DNA from: Sinomonas atrocyanea
GTDB lineage: Bacteria; Actinomycetota; Actinomycetes; Actinomycetales; Micrococcaceae
Length of the DNA stretch: 64,000 bases
Assembly: GCF_030811715.1 (NCBI RefSeq)
Contig: NZ_JAUSRH010000010.1
Span: 62,001-126,000 of the forward strand
Direction: 5' to 3'
The translations under genes and the position numbers were made by a program. Positions within the stretch are counted from its first letter, which is position 1. Each line of letters begins with the position of its first letter. The notes under the pieces were generated by a model that worked only from the letters and a program-made list of their open reading frames with translations, was not told the DNA's origin and made no database searches. This document shows positions 46,947-57,606 of the stretch, in pieces.

Positions 46947-47953
46947 GCCCCGAGCTCGTACTGCCGCCGGATGTAGGTCCGGTACGCCGAGGCGTAGAGG
47001 GCCGGCGCGATCCGCGCGGCGACGGCTGAGACGGCGATGACCGGCGCGCAGACGAACACGTCCGGCAGGTCGCGCAGCCGGACCTTGTCCCGCAGCACGG
47101 AGGAGAGCGCCGCGACGGTCTGCTCATCGGCCCCGCCGGCGAGGGCCCCGGAGAGCACGACCACGGCGAGCGTGGTCCGCATGGTGCGCCAGGACCGCTG
47201 CGAGACGAGGGGAGCGACCTCCGGGTTCAGGCCCTCGCGCAGGAACGTCTCGGTGTCAGTGACGAAGTCCGCCGTGAGCTTCTGCGACCACGTGGTCGAG
47301 GCCGCGTCGACGTAGTAGGCGTACACCGGGGTGGCACTGAATCTGACCTTGGTGCTGTAGGAGTAGGCGGCCGCGTTGAAGATGATGTCCTCGTAGCGCC
47401 GGATGTCCTCGCGGTGCTGCACGGCATCGAACAGGCGCCGGCGGTAGATCTTGCCGTGGTTGTAGTTCCAGATGCGCTCCTGGAGGAGCGACTCGACCGC
47501 CTCGAGGCCGGTGAGGGTGCCGGTCACGCGGTCGGGGCGCACGCTCTCGCGCCCGCTGGCGAGCTTGGCCACGTGGGCTCCGGCGGCGACGTCGACCTCG
47601 GAGTCCGCGGCGAGCGCGAGAAGGTGGTCCAAGGCGACCGGGAGCAATTCGTCGTCGCTGTCGAGGAAGCCCACGAAGTCGCCCGACGATGCCGCGACAC
47701 CGGCGTTGCGCGCCGCACTCGGGCCCGAGTTGGCCTCGAGCGAGATCAGTCGGATGCGCGCATCGCCGGTGGCCTCGATGTAGTCCCGGGCGGCCTGTGC
47801 GCCGTCGTCCGTGGAGCAGTCGTCGACGACCACGGCCTCCCAGCCGCCGAAGGTCTGCGCACGGACGCTGTCGAGGGCCCGGCCGATCACGGCGGCGCCG
47901 TTGTACAGCGGGATGACGAGGCTCACTCGGGGCGTGGGCGCTGGGCTGGTCAC
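46943..47953 (-). CDS. GT2 family glycosyltransferase
   Basis: 336 residues. The GT-A domain opens VSLVIPLYNGAAVIGRALDSV, has VVVDDCSTDDGA, NSGPSAARNAGVAAS and the DXD-type FLDSDDELLP (about 95-104). Downstream motifs include NYNHGKIYRRRLFD and RYEDIIFNAAAYS, common in WcaA/CgeB-like surface glycan transferases. The C-terminal about 100 residues are helical. Acceptor and donor are unknown. It is the first gene of the operon with the flippase, and follows a strong terminator hairpin for the upstream muramidase gene. Confidence 0.88.
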   Translation of the reverse strand: MTSPAPTPRVSLVIPLYNGAAVIGRALDSVRAQTFGGWEAVVVDDCSTDDGAQAARDYIEATGDARIRLISLEANSGPSAARNAGVAASSGDFVGFLDSDDELLPVALDHLLALAADSEVDVAAGAHVAKLASGRESVRPDRVTGTLTGLEAVESLLQERIWNYNHGKIYRRRLFDAVQHREDIRRYEDIIFNAAAYSYSTKVRFSATPVYAYYVDAASTTWSQKLTADFVTDTETFLREGLNPEVAPLVSQRSWRTMRTTLAVVVLSGALAGGADEQTVAALSSVLRDKVRLRDLPDVFVCAPVIAVSAVAARIAPALYASAYRTYIRRQYELGA

Positions 47954-47980
47954 GGTGCTCCCATGATCGGAACGGACATC

Positions 47981-48015
47981 GGCTGGTCGGTGCGCGAACG
48001 GCGCACCGACCAGCC
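47981..48015 (-). terminator. Perfect 15-bp terminator hairpin after the muramidase gene
   Basis: GGCTGGTCGGTGCGC (47981-47995) pairs perfectly with 48001-48015 around a 5-nt loop, 8 bp past the muramidase stop. It separates that gene from the GT2/flippase operon on the same strand. Confidence 0.85.
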
Positions 48016-48022
48016 TACCCGC

Positions 48023-50296
48023 TCAGGAGTACGCGACGACGGTCCCTCCGGTCGCCGTCCACGTGATCGTCCCGCCCTGGTACTTCTGGTAGCACGAGCT
48101 CGACGACGAGCAGATCTCGGAGGTCGTGGGGTACCCCAGCCGGCTGTTCTCGAAGCCGAGGTTCGCCCACGCGTTCCGGATCGCGCCCCACGTGCTCAAC
48201 TGGGCGCCGGTGGCGGGGCTCCAGACGATGCCGCCGCCCTGGAACATCTGGTAGCAGCCGCCCCTGACGAGGCCGCACGTGTCGCCGCTCGAGGTGGGGT
48301 AGCCCATGCGGCCGTCCTGGAAGCCGTTCGCGGCCCACGCGTTCCGGATCGCACCCCACGTGCTCAGCTGGGCTCCGGTGGCGGGGCTGTAGTTGATGCC
48401 GCCGCCCTGGAACATCTGGTAGCAGCCGCCGTTGACCTGGCCGCAGATCTTGCCGGTCGTGGGGTAGCCGAGCACGCCGTTCTCGAAGCCGTTGGCTCCC
48501 CAGGCATTGCGGATCGGGCCGTAGAGGCTCAGCTGGGCTCCGGTGGCGGGGCTGTAGTTGATGCCGCCGCCCTGGAACATCTGGTAGCAGCCGCCGTTGA
48601 CCTGGCCGCAGATCTTGCCGCTGGTGGGATAGCCGAGCGCTCCGTTCTCGAAGCCGCTGGCGCCCCAGGCGTCGCGGATCGGGCCGTAGATACTCAGCTG
48701 CGCCCCGGTTGCGGACGTCCAGTTGATGCCGCCGCCTTGGAACATCTGGTAGCAGCCGCCGTTGACCTGGCCGCAGACCTTGCCGGTGGTGGGGTATCCG
48801 AGGATGCCCCGCTCGAACCCGTTCGCCCCCCAGGCATCGCGGATCGGGCCATAGAGGCTCAGCTGGGCGCCGGTGGCGGGACTATAGCTGACGGCTCCGC
48901 CCTGGAACATCTGGTAGCAGCCGCCGTTGAGCTGCCCGCAGGTCTGGTCAGTGGTGGGATAGCCGAGGGCGCCGTTCTCGTAACCGCTGTTGGCCCAGGC
49001 CGTGCGGATTGCTCCGTAGTACGTGGGGCGTGCTCCGGTGGCGGAGCTCCAGTTGAGCGCCCCGTTCTGGAAGAACTGGTAGCAGCCGCCGTTCTTCAGC
49101 CCGCACGCGATCCCGGACGTCTGGCCGCCCAGGCCCGTGTAGACGCTGGCCGCCGCGCCCATCGACGCGCTCGGATCCGCGTCGCCGTAGGTCGCGAACC
49201 GCTTGAGCCCCGAGTAGTCGCCGTTCCAGACGTTGGAGTCTCCCGGGAACGGGCCGCCCGAGCTGTACTGCCAGACGCTGAAGTTGCCCCAGCTCGCGGG
49301 CAGCACGCCCGGGCCGGAAGTGTTGTAGGCCGCGATCCAGAGCGGGTTGTTCGAGAACGCCCCTGAGTTGCCCGTGCACGAGCCCCACCAGTCGCTCGTG
49401 GAGTAGACCATGGGCCGGCGGCCGGTGAGGCTGAGCACGGTGTTCGAGAAGTCGTTGATCCATCCGACCATCTGGGCGGGGCTCATGCTGTAGCACGTGT
49501 TGCCCATGTAGACGCCGTTGATGGTCTGCCCCGCGTAGGGGTTGTACTCGATGTCGAGCACCGGCGGCAGCGTGATGCCGTCCGGGGTCCACCCGCCGCC
49601 GTTGCTGACGAAGTACCTGGCCTGGTCGGCGCCGGAGGACCAGTTCGGGATGGCGAAGTGGTAGGCGCCGCGGATCATGCCGGCGCTCTGGGAACCGAAG
49701 TACTGCGAGGAGAACAGGCTGTTGGTGTAGTAGTTGCCCTCCGACGCCTTCACGTAGGCGAACCGGACGCCCTGGCTGTACATGCTGCCCCAGTCGAGGC
49801 TCGTCTGGTAGGCGCTCACGTCGACGCCGGAGATGCCCCATGAGGGCTGCCACGCTCCGGGGAGGAGGCCCGGGACGGCCATGCCGCGGGCGTCGTTCCC
49901 GCCCTTGTTCTTCGACTGGGGGTTCGCCTGGCCCATCTTGGCCCCGGGGCCGATAAGGCTGCGCATGGCGGCCCTGGCTGAGGGATCCTCGCCCGCATCG
50001 TGGGGATCGCGGGTACCGGGCTTGGTGGGCGGCGCGGACGACGACGCCGGGCTGGGGATGACCGACGGCGGCGCCGAGGGGTTCACGGCCGGCCCGGGCG
50101 TCGGCGCGCTCGGGGCCTTGGCACCCGGGGCCGGCGCAGTGGACGTCGGGCCGGGGGCGGCAGGCGAGGTCGGCTGCGCGTTGTCGGCGCCGGCCGCCTG
50201 GAGCGGGCCGAGGAGGAACCCGACGGCGAGAACTGCGCTGATGGCCGTGGCGGGAAGGACCCGGTTCCGGCGGGTGGTCCAGAACGTGTGCAGCAT
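48023..50296 (-). CDS. Secreted GH25 muramidase with LGFP repeat domain
   Basis: 757-residue exported cell-wall hydrolase. A signal peptide (about 1-37, ending LQAAGA) is followed by a Pro/Ala/Ser linker to about 140. The GH25 lysozyme domain (about 150-345) has GVDVSAYQ and PPVLDIEYN, giving the catalytic Asp and Asp/Glu residues. The C-terminal part is a run of 55-residue LGFP repeats (165 bp each, one of 168 bp) with the core LGYPTT and a Cys pair per repeat (CGQVNGGCYQMFQGG). Six clear copies and a degenerate first are present. LGFP repeats are thought to bind the cell wall. A 45-nt leader and a good promoter lie upstream. Confidence 0.93.
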   Translation of the reverse strand: MLHTFWTTRRNRVLPATAISAVLAVGFLLGPLQAAGADNAQPTSPAAPGPTSTAPAPGAKAPSAPTPGPAVNPSAPPSVIPSPASSSAPPTKPGTRDPHDAGEDPSARAAMRSLIGPGAKMGQANPQSKNKGGNDARGMAVPGLLPGAWQPSWGISGVDVSAYQTSLDWGSMYSQGVRFAYVKASEGNYYTNSLFSSQYFGSQSAGMIRGAYHFAIPNWSSGADQARYFVSNGGGWTPDGITLPPVLDIEYNPYAGQTINGVYMGNTCYSMSPAQMVGWINDFSNTVLSLTGRRPMVYSTSDWWGSCTGNSGAFSNNPLWIAAYNTSGPGVLPASWGNFSVWQYSSGGPFPGDSNVWNGDYSGLKRFATYGDADPSASMGAAASVYTGLGGQTSGIACGLKNGGCYQFFQNGALNWSSATGARPTYYGAIRTAWANSGYENGALGYPTTDQTCGQLNGGCYQMFQGGAVSYSPATGAQLSLYGPIRDAWGANGFERGILGYPTTGKVCGQVNGGCYQMFQGGGINWTSATGAQLSIYGPIRDAWGASGFENGALGYPTSGKICGQVNGGCYQMFQGGGINYSPATGAQLSLYGPIRNAWGANGFENGVLGYPTTGKICGQVNGGCYQMFQGGGINYSPATGAQLSTWGAIRNAWAANGFQDGRMGYPTSSGDTCGLVRGGCYQMFQGGGIVWSPATGAQLSTWGAIRNAWANLGFENSRLGYPTTSEICSSSSSCYQKYQGGTITWTATGGTVVAYS
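48030..49150 (-). repeat. Tandem 165-bp repeats encoding LGFP modules
   Basis: The marker sequence GGAACATC recurs at 48241, 48409, 48574, 48739 and 48904, with a diverged copy at 49069. The spacing is 165 bp except once 168 bp. Units 2-5 are nearly identical, which suggests recent duplication and scope for copy-number change. Confidence 0.85.
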
Positions 50297-50345
50297 GACG
50301 TATCTCCAAGAGCTTCAGGAGCCCAAGACTCCGGGGCGCTCGGCG

Positions 50346-50373
50346 AGCCTAACACACATGTGGTTGAAGTGAA
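50346..50373 (-). promoter_or_regulatory. Promoter of the GH25 muramidase gene
   Basis: On the minus strand a -35-like TTCACT (50368-50373) and -10 TAGGCT (50346-50351) are 16 bp apart, in an AT-richer island. The spacer holds the palindrome CACATGTG (50355-50362), a possible operator. Transcription would start near 50340. Confidence 0.5.
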
Positions 50374-50456
50374 TTGCGTGACCAGTGTGAATAATGATAG
50401 TGCAGATAATTCTGCGCTCGTGGGCCGGTCCCGGTCGCCTCGGCTCCAGTCCGGCG

Positions 50457-51320
50457 TCAGCCGTCCAGGAGGCCGAGGAGGTAGGCGCCGTAGCCGCTCT
50501 TCGCGAGCTTGGAGGCGCGGGCGCGGAGTTCGTCGTCGGTGAGGAAGCCCTGGCGCCAGGCGATCTCCTCGGGGGCGCCGATCTTGAGGCCCTGCCGGTT
50601 CTCGATGGTGCGGATGAAGTTGGAGGCGTCGTTGAGGTCGGCGAACGTCCCGGTGTCCAGCCACGCGGTACCGCGGGGCAGGACCTCGACCTGCAGGGTT
50701 CCGGCTTCGAGGTAGGTGCGGTTCACATCGGTGATCTCGAGCTCGCCGCGGGCGGAGGGCTTGAGGGACTTGGCGATGGCGACGACGTCGTTGTCATAGA
50801 AGTACAGTCCCGGCACGGCATAGTTGCTCTTGGGGTTGGCCGGCTTCTCCTCGAGGGAGACGGCGCGCCCGGCCTCGTCGAACTCCACGACGCCGTAGGC
50901 GCCCGGGTCCTTCACCCAGTAGCCGAAGACCGCGGCGCCGTCGATGTCCTGGTGGCGGCGCAGCTGGGTGCCCATGCCGGGGCCGTAGAAGATGTTGTCG
51001 CCGAGCACGAGGGCGACCGTGTCGTTGCCGATGTGGTCCTCGCCGAGCAGGAAGGCCTGGGCGAGGCCGTCGGGGGAGGGCTGCTGGACGTAGCTGATCG
51101 AGATCCCGAAGTCGGCCCCGTCGCCGAGGAGGCGGCGGAAGTGCGCGGCGTCGTCCGGGGTGGTGATGACGAGGATGTCCCGGATCCCCGCCAGCAGGAG
51201 GGTGGAGAGCGGGTAGTAGACCATGGGCTTGTCGTAGACGGGGACAAGCTGCTTGCTGACGCCGAGCGTGATGGGGTGGAGTCTGGACCCTGTTCCCCCG
51301 GCCAGGATGATTCCCTTCAT
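50457..51320 (-). CDS. rmlA: Glucose-1-phosphate thymidylyltransferase
   Basis: 287-residue enzyme making dTDP-glucose from dTTP and glucose-1-phosphate, the first step to dTDP-L-rhamnose. The N-terminal nucleotide-binding loop is [16 protein letters not shown], followed by [30 protein letters not shown] and [31 protein letters not shown] closes the active site. Length and motifs are standard for RmlA. It is divergent from rmlB with only 52 bp between, so they share a control region. Confidence 0.96.
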   Translation of the reverse strand: MKGIILAGGTGSRLHPITLGVSKQLVPVYDKPMVYYPLSTLLLAGIRDILVITTPDDAAHFRRLLGDGADFGISISYVQQPSPDGLAQAFLLGEDHIGNDTVALVLGDNIFYGPGMGTQLRRHQDIDGAAVFGYWVKDPGAYGVVEFDEAGRAVSLEEKPANPKSNYAVPGLYFYDNDVVAIAKSLKPSARGELEITDVNRTYLEAGTLQVEVLPRGTAWLDTGTFADLNDASNFIRTIENRQGLKIGAPEEIAWRQGFLTDDELRARASKLAKSGYGAYLLGLLDG

Positions 51321-51360
51321 TTGGCCATCATGTCGGTTCCCGCGAAAGTTTCCCAGCCGT

Positions 51361-53813
<2,453 letters not shown>

Positions 53814-53821
53814 CCGGGGAG

Positions 53822-53830
53822 TTGTCCACA
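53822..53830 (+). promoter_or_regulatory. Actinobacterial-consensus DnaA-box sequence TTGTCCACA
   Basis: TTGTCCACA lies in the gap between rmlCD and the CpaF-type gene, 9 bp after the rmlCD stop. Confidence 0.35.
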
Positions 53831-53869
53831 GGGCTCGCTCTTCCCCGGACGGGGGTTTACAGGATCCGT

Positions 53870-53875
53870 TAGGCT
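53870..53875 (+). promoter_or_regulatory. -10 element, probable promoter of the CpaF-type gene
   Basis: TAGGCT about 55 bp before GTG 53931. A GGGGGGAAG ribosome binding site lies just before the start. Confidence 0.4.
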
Positions 53876-54799
53876 GAGGCTGCTGCCGGGTAGGGGCCCG
53901 GCGCGAAGGGCGCACCCGGGGGGGAAGTCTGTGGATGCTCTGCGCATGGTCGAAGGCGAGGTCAGGGAGCTCATCAGGCTCCGCGGCCTCGATCCGCTGC
54001 GGGAGGCAGGGGAAGTCCGGCGACTCGTCGACGCCGCCGTGGTGGACTACGACGAGCGCGCACTCCTCGGCGCCGTACCGCCGCTCGGCCCGCTCGACGC
54101 CGCGAGGAGGAGGCTCTTCGACGCGGTCGCCGGCTTCGGCCCCCTGCAGCCATTCTTGGATGACCCCACCATCGAGGAGATCTGGCTCAACGCCCCGCAC
54201 GAGGTCTACGTGGCCCGGGACGGGGAGTCCGAGCTGACGGGCGTCACCCTCACCGAGCAGGAGGTGCGCGATCTCGTCGAACGGATGCTCAAGTCCTCGG
54301 GCCGGCGCCTCGACCTCTCCAGCCCGTTCGTCGATGCGGCGCTGCCCGACGGCTCACGCCTGCACGTCGTCATCCCGGACGTGACCAGGCGCCACTGGGC
54401 GGTGAACATCCGCAAGTTCGTCGTGAAGGCGAGCCGCTTGGAACACCTCGTCGAGCTCGGCTCGCTCAGCCACCAGGCCTCCAGGTTCCTCCAGGCCGCC
54501 GTCGCAGGCGGCCTGAACATCCTCGTCTCGGGCGCCACCCAGGCGGGCAAGACGACCATGCTCAACTGCCTCGGCGCCGCGATCGGCTCGCGCGAACGGG
54601 TGGTCACGGTCGAGGAGATCTTCGAGCTGCAGTTCCCACTGCGCGACGTCGTCGGCCTCCAGTGTCGCCAGCCCAACCTCGAGGGAACGGGTGAGATCCC
54701 GCTCCGCCGACTCGTCAAAGAGGCCCTGCGGATGCGGCCGGACAGGCTCGTCGTCGGCGAGGTCCGCGAGGCCGAGAGCCTCGACATGCTGATCGCCCT

Positions 54800-54852
54800 C
54801 AATTCCGGGCTCCCGCTGGCCGGCTCACGCGCGATCGGGTTACTCTGCTCGC
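54800..54852. other. Left attachment-site junction of the integrated element (attL candidate)
   Basis: The conserved CpaF coding sequence ends within AATTCCGGGCTCCC (54801-54814). The following 38 bp lead directly to the serine integrase start. The crossover dinucleotide is expected in or near the TCCGGGCTC segment. The matching right end is beyond the window. Confidence 0.65.
54841..54846 (+). promoter_or_regulatory. -10 element 6 nt before the integrase ATG (leaderless)
   Basis: TACTCT, 6 nt, then ATG 54853, with no Shine-Dalgarno sequence. Its -35 region would fall at or across the attL crossover. Confidence 0.4.
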
Positions 54853-56517
54853 ATGGGAGCAAGGGCCTTCATCTACTGTCGGATTTCCCAGGACCGCGAG
54901 CATGCGGGCCTGGGCGTCGCCCGGCAACGCCAGGACTGCGAGGCTCTGGCTTCCCTACGTGGCTTCGAGGTAGTGGAGGTCTTCACGGACAACGACGTCA
55001 GTGCCTACAGCTCGAAGACGCGGCCGGGCTACGCGGCCATGCTGGCGAGGCTCTCCGAGGTTGAGGCCGTCATCTGTTGGCACACGGATCGCTTGCATCG
55101 CAGCCCCGTGGAGCTTGAGCAGTGGATTTCAGCGACAGGAGGCGACGCTCGGGCGCGGGTCTTGACTCTCACCGTACAGGCAGGCGAGCTTGACCTGAAC
55201 ACGGCTGACGGCAGGCTCAGGGCGCGGATCAGCGGGGCTGTCGCCCGACACGAGTCGGAGCGAAAGGCGGAACGCGCGCGCCGCAAGATGGAAGAACTGG
55301 CCCGCTCGGGGAAATGGACGGGTGGTACGCGCCCTTTCGGGTGGGAAGTCAACGGCGGCGCGCTGATCCTCAAGGACGATGAGGCCGCTGTCGTGCGCGA
55401 AGCGACGGCAGCGGTCATCCGGGGACGGTCGCTAGGCTCTCTCGTCACCAGCCTCAACGAACGCGGCATTCTCACGACTGCGGGCAAGCCCTGGGGCTAC
55501 GCACAGTTGCGGCAGATGCTCCTCCGGCCCCGCAACGCCGGCATCGCCACCTATCACAATGAGGAGATTGGTCGCCTGGAGGCGCCTGCTCTCGTCTCTG
55601 AGGCCCAATACCGCGCAGTGGTGGCAGTTCTCACTGATCCCAGACGCAGGCGCTCCCAGTCGAATAAGGCCAGGCACCTGCTGTCGGGGATCGCTCGTTG
55701 CCACTGCGGACGGGCCGTGCGATCAGGCACAGTCAGCGACCGCTCGGGGAGGCTCCTGCCAACGTATCGGTGTCCTGCGCGGGGAGGAGGACACGTCGGC
55801 AAGCGCATTGCCTACGTTGACCCACACGTCGAGCAGTATGCGCTCCTGGTTCTCTCCCTCATCGACGCAGGCGGAGTCGACACCGCGGATCCCGCTGAGG
55901 GCCTTGAGCTGGAGGCCGAAGCCTTGGCTCTCGACGCTCGGAGTAACGCTATAGCCGAGCAGATCGCCTCTGGAGCGATCCTGCCCGAGCAGATAGCAAG
56001 AGTGAACGCCGCCCTCACGGGGCAGCGCGAGGATCTGCAGCGCCGGATGGCCGAGGCTGAACGGCAAGCGGGCTCACGCCTGCAGGAGGGGCGCTACTCG
56101 CTGCGGAGAGAGACCCTTGAGCGCACGCTCGCTGCTTGGAACCGCTGGAGCATAGACGAACGCAGGGATTTTGTGCGGGCCCGTCTCGACGTCGTGCTTC
56201 TACCATCGCGGGGAGGCTCCTCGCGTATGTTCGACCCGAGCACCGTCCACGTGAGGCTCGCCAACGAGCGCGGCGACGGCCTGGAGGAGTTGTTCCAGCT
56301 CCTCGGGCCTGTAGATGAGCAACTGTCCGAGTTGCAGGAGGATGACTCCACCACGCTGGTCAGTGTGATGGGCTTCAACCTCGCACGGAGGGCTGATGGG
56401 GTCTACGCATTGAGCTACGAAATCGGCTCGCATGCACCCGGCGAGCTGACATCCCTTCTCCGGGATCATTTCGATGAGACGAGTGCTGGAAAGGGCCGCC
56501 CTAGAGGGAAGGACTAA
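54853..56517 (+). CDS. Large serine integrase
   Basis: 554-residue large serine recombinase. The catalytic domain (about 1-150) has the nucleophile in YCRISQDREHAG (Ser13) and the usual Arg residues in VARQRQDCE and CWHTDRLHRSP. The recombinase domain follows (GTRPFGWEVNGG, then LNERGILTTAGKPW), then a zinc-ribbon domain with CHCG and YRCP cysteines (about 283-310) and a coiled-coil region (about 370-430). Such enzymes insert phage or integrative element DNA at attB. It lies 38 bp from the break in the CpaF gene, pointing into the element, the standard position for an integrase at attL. Confidence 0.95.
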   Translation: MGARAFIYCRISQDREHAGLGVARQRQDCEALASLRGFEVVEVFTDNDVSAYSSKTRPGYAAMLARLSEVEAVICWHTDRLHRSPVELEQWISATGGDARARVLTLTVQAGELDLNTADGRLRARISGAVARHESERKAERARRKMEELARSGKWTGGTRPFGWEVNGGALILKDDEAAVVREATAAVIRGRSLGSLVTSLNERGILTTAGKPWGYAQLRQMLLRPRNAGIATYHNEEIGRLEAPALVSEAQYRAVVAVLTDPRRRRSQSNKARHLLSGIARCHCGRAVRSGTVSDRSGRLLPTYRCPARGGGHVGKRIAYVDPHVEQYALLVLSLIDAGGVDTADPAEGLELEAEALALDARSNAIAEQIASGAILPEQIARVNAALTGQREDLQRRMAEAERQAGSRLQEGRYSLRRETLERTLAAWNRWSIDERRDFVRARLDVVLLPSRGGSSRMFDPSTVHVRLANERGDGLEELFQLLGPVDEQLSELQEDDSTTLVSVMGFNLARRADGVYALSYEIGSHAPGELTSLLRDHFDETSAGKGRPRGKD

Positions 56518-56709
56518 ACGCCTTGTGCGCCTCTCTGAGGGCTTTGAATGACGACTCAAAATAAAGAGGCCCGCCCGCCCCCCAAGGCGGCCAGCGAGCC
56601 TCGTGCGGCTTCTGAGGGGCAATCGCATGGCCATACAGCTGCTCGCGGCCGATTGCCAGTGGAGAACCCCGAGCGGTGAGGGAACACCGCGGAGTTCGCA
56701 GCAGTCGGT
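56518..56709. other. 192-bp intergenic stretch after the integrase
   Basis: Contains a weak hairpin (CCGCC...GGCGG, about 56575-56590, nested in GAGGC...GCCTC) that may end the integrase transcript and the convergent recombinase gene. Nothing else is evident. Confidence 0.25.
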
Positions 56710-57321
56710 CTACTGGTCCGTGGCTGGGGTCTTCGCCAGCCAGCGGTAGAGCGTGCTCACGCCCACCCCCAGCGTCTTCGCGATCTCTGTCGGCGTGAGG
56801 TGTCCAGCCGCGTGCAGCTCCTTCGCTCGGACCACGCGCGGATCGTCAGCCACCACACGAGGACGCCCGCCGTTCCTGCCGCGAGCTCGAGCGGCGGCAA
56901 GGCCGACGTTCGTACGCTCCACGATCAGAGAGCGCTCATACTCAGCCAGTGCACCGAAGATGCCCAGCATGAGCTTCGCCTGGGCGGCGTTGCCGTCCGT
57001 ACTCAGCATGGGGTTGTCCAGCACCCGGACACCCACGCCCCGAGCCCCCAGTTCCTCGAACAAGCCGATGAGGTTTCCAAGGGACCGGCCGAGCCGGTCC
57101 AGCTTGGCGATGACGAGCGTGTCCCCATGCCGGAGAGCAGCTAGGCACGCATCGAGTCCAGGGCGGCTGGCGGTCTTGCCGCTGACGCCGTGATCCGTGA
57201 ACAGGTGCTGGGCGTCGTCCCTGACGCCCGCCGCCACGAGTGCGTCCCTCTGGCCATCGGTCTTCTGATCCTCGGTGGAAACGCGCATGTAGCCAATGAG
57301 AGCCACGGCCCTACCCCACAT
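56710..57321 (-). CDS. Resolvase/invertase-type serine recombinase
   Basis: About 203 residues, small serine recombinase family. The catalytic serine is in IGYMRVSTEDQKTDGQRDAL. Further motifs are DHGVSGKTASRPGLDACL, AKLDRLGRSLGNLIGL and AEYERSLIVERTNVGLAAARARGRNGGRP, ending in a C-terminal HTH (LTPTEIAKTLGVGVSTLYRWL). It is a Pin/resolvase-like enzyme for site-specific inversion or resolution. Start may be ATG 57321 or GTG 57306. A short palindrome and hairpin upstream (57409-57456) might be its target. It is convergent with the integrase. Confidence 0.9.
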   Translation of the reverse strand: MWGRAVALIGYMRVSTEDQKTDGQRDALVAAGVRDDAQHLFTDHGVSGKTASRPGLDACLAALRHGDTLVIAKLDRLGRSLGNLIGLFEELGARGVGVRVLDNPMLSTDGNAAQAKLMLGIFGALAEYERSLIVERTNVGLAAARARGRNGGRPRVVADDPRVVRAKELHAAGHLTPTEIAKTLGVGVSTLYRWLAKTPATDQ

Positions 57322-57408
57322 TCTCACTAAACGTGCTAGTTCAGAGTTGATGGGAATTAGATTATGGGAACGACAAATGAGAGTCAATAGAGAGGCTCAA
57401 ACCGGCTT

Positions 57409-57456
57409 GGGCGCCCCTCCCTAGGGCGCCCTGCGGTTCCCGATAAACGGTCGTTT
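57409..57456. other. Hairpin plus 12-bp palindrome upstream of the resolvase gene
   Basis: GGGCGCCC (57409-57416) recurs at 57424-57431, forming an 8-bp stem with a 7-nt loop. Next to it, AAACGGTCGTTT (57445-57456) is a palindrome with a central GT. This could be a terminator for the HNH gene together with a recombinase or regulator site. Confidence 0.35.
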
Positions 57457-57606
57457 GATGGGAGGGGGCAACGTGGACCCAGAGGCTCGCGGAGAGAGCT
57501 GCCACCTCAGGGGGAGGGGGAGGTACCCCTTGCGCGCGAACGTTCCCGCCCGGTCGTCATAGCAAGCTGATTGGCGTACGGGTTCCAGAGGATTGGGCCG
57601 GCGGAG

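Larger units (their letters stand above)
53931..55064 (+). pseudogene. cpaF: TadA/CpaF-family pilus ATPase, disrupted by an integrated element
   Basis: The 5' part encodes a secretion ATPase for Tad/Flp pili. Helical N-terminus, then FGPLQPFLDDPTIEEIWLNAP (about 65-85), the arginine-rich middle, Walker A GATQAGKTTMLNCL (about 200-213), the Asp box VVTVEEIFELQ and the Walker B-region RPDRLVVGEVREAESLDMLIALNSGLP (about 268-294). Family members then continue GMCTLHANSAR and another ~100 residues, but here homology stops at about 54814. The frame stays open to 55064 through foreign DNA, overlapping the integrase gene. The essential C-terminal part (His box) is missing, so the ATPase is presumably inactive while the element is integrated. 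Confidence 0.85.

Noticed and set aside
47414-49366. 650-codon plus-strand frame with repeated AALEHLVAAAV segments
   Set aside because: The periodicity is the antisense image of the 165-bp LGFP repeats, not an independent repeat protein.
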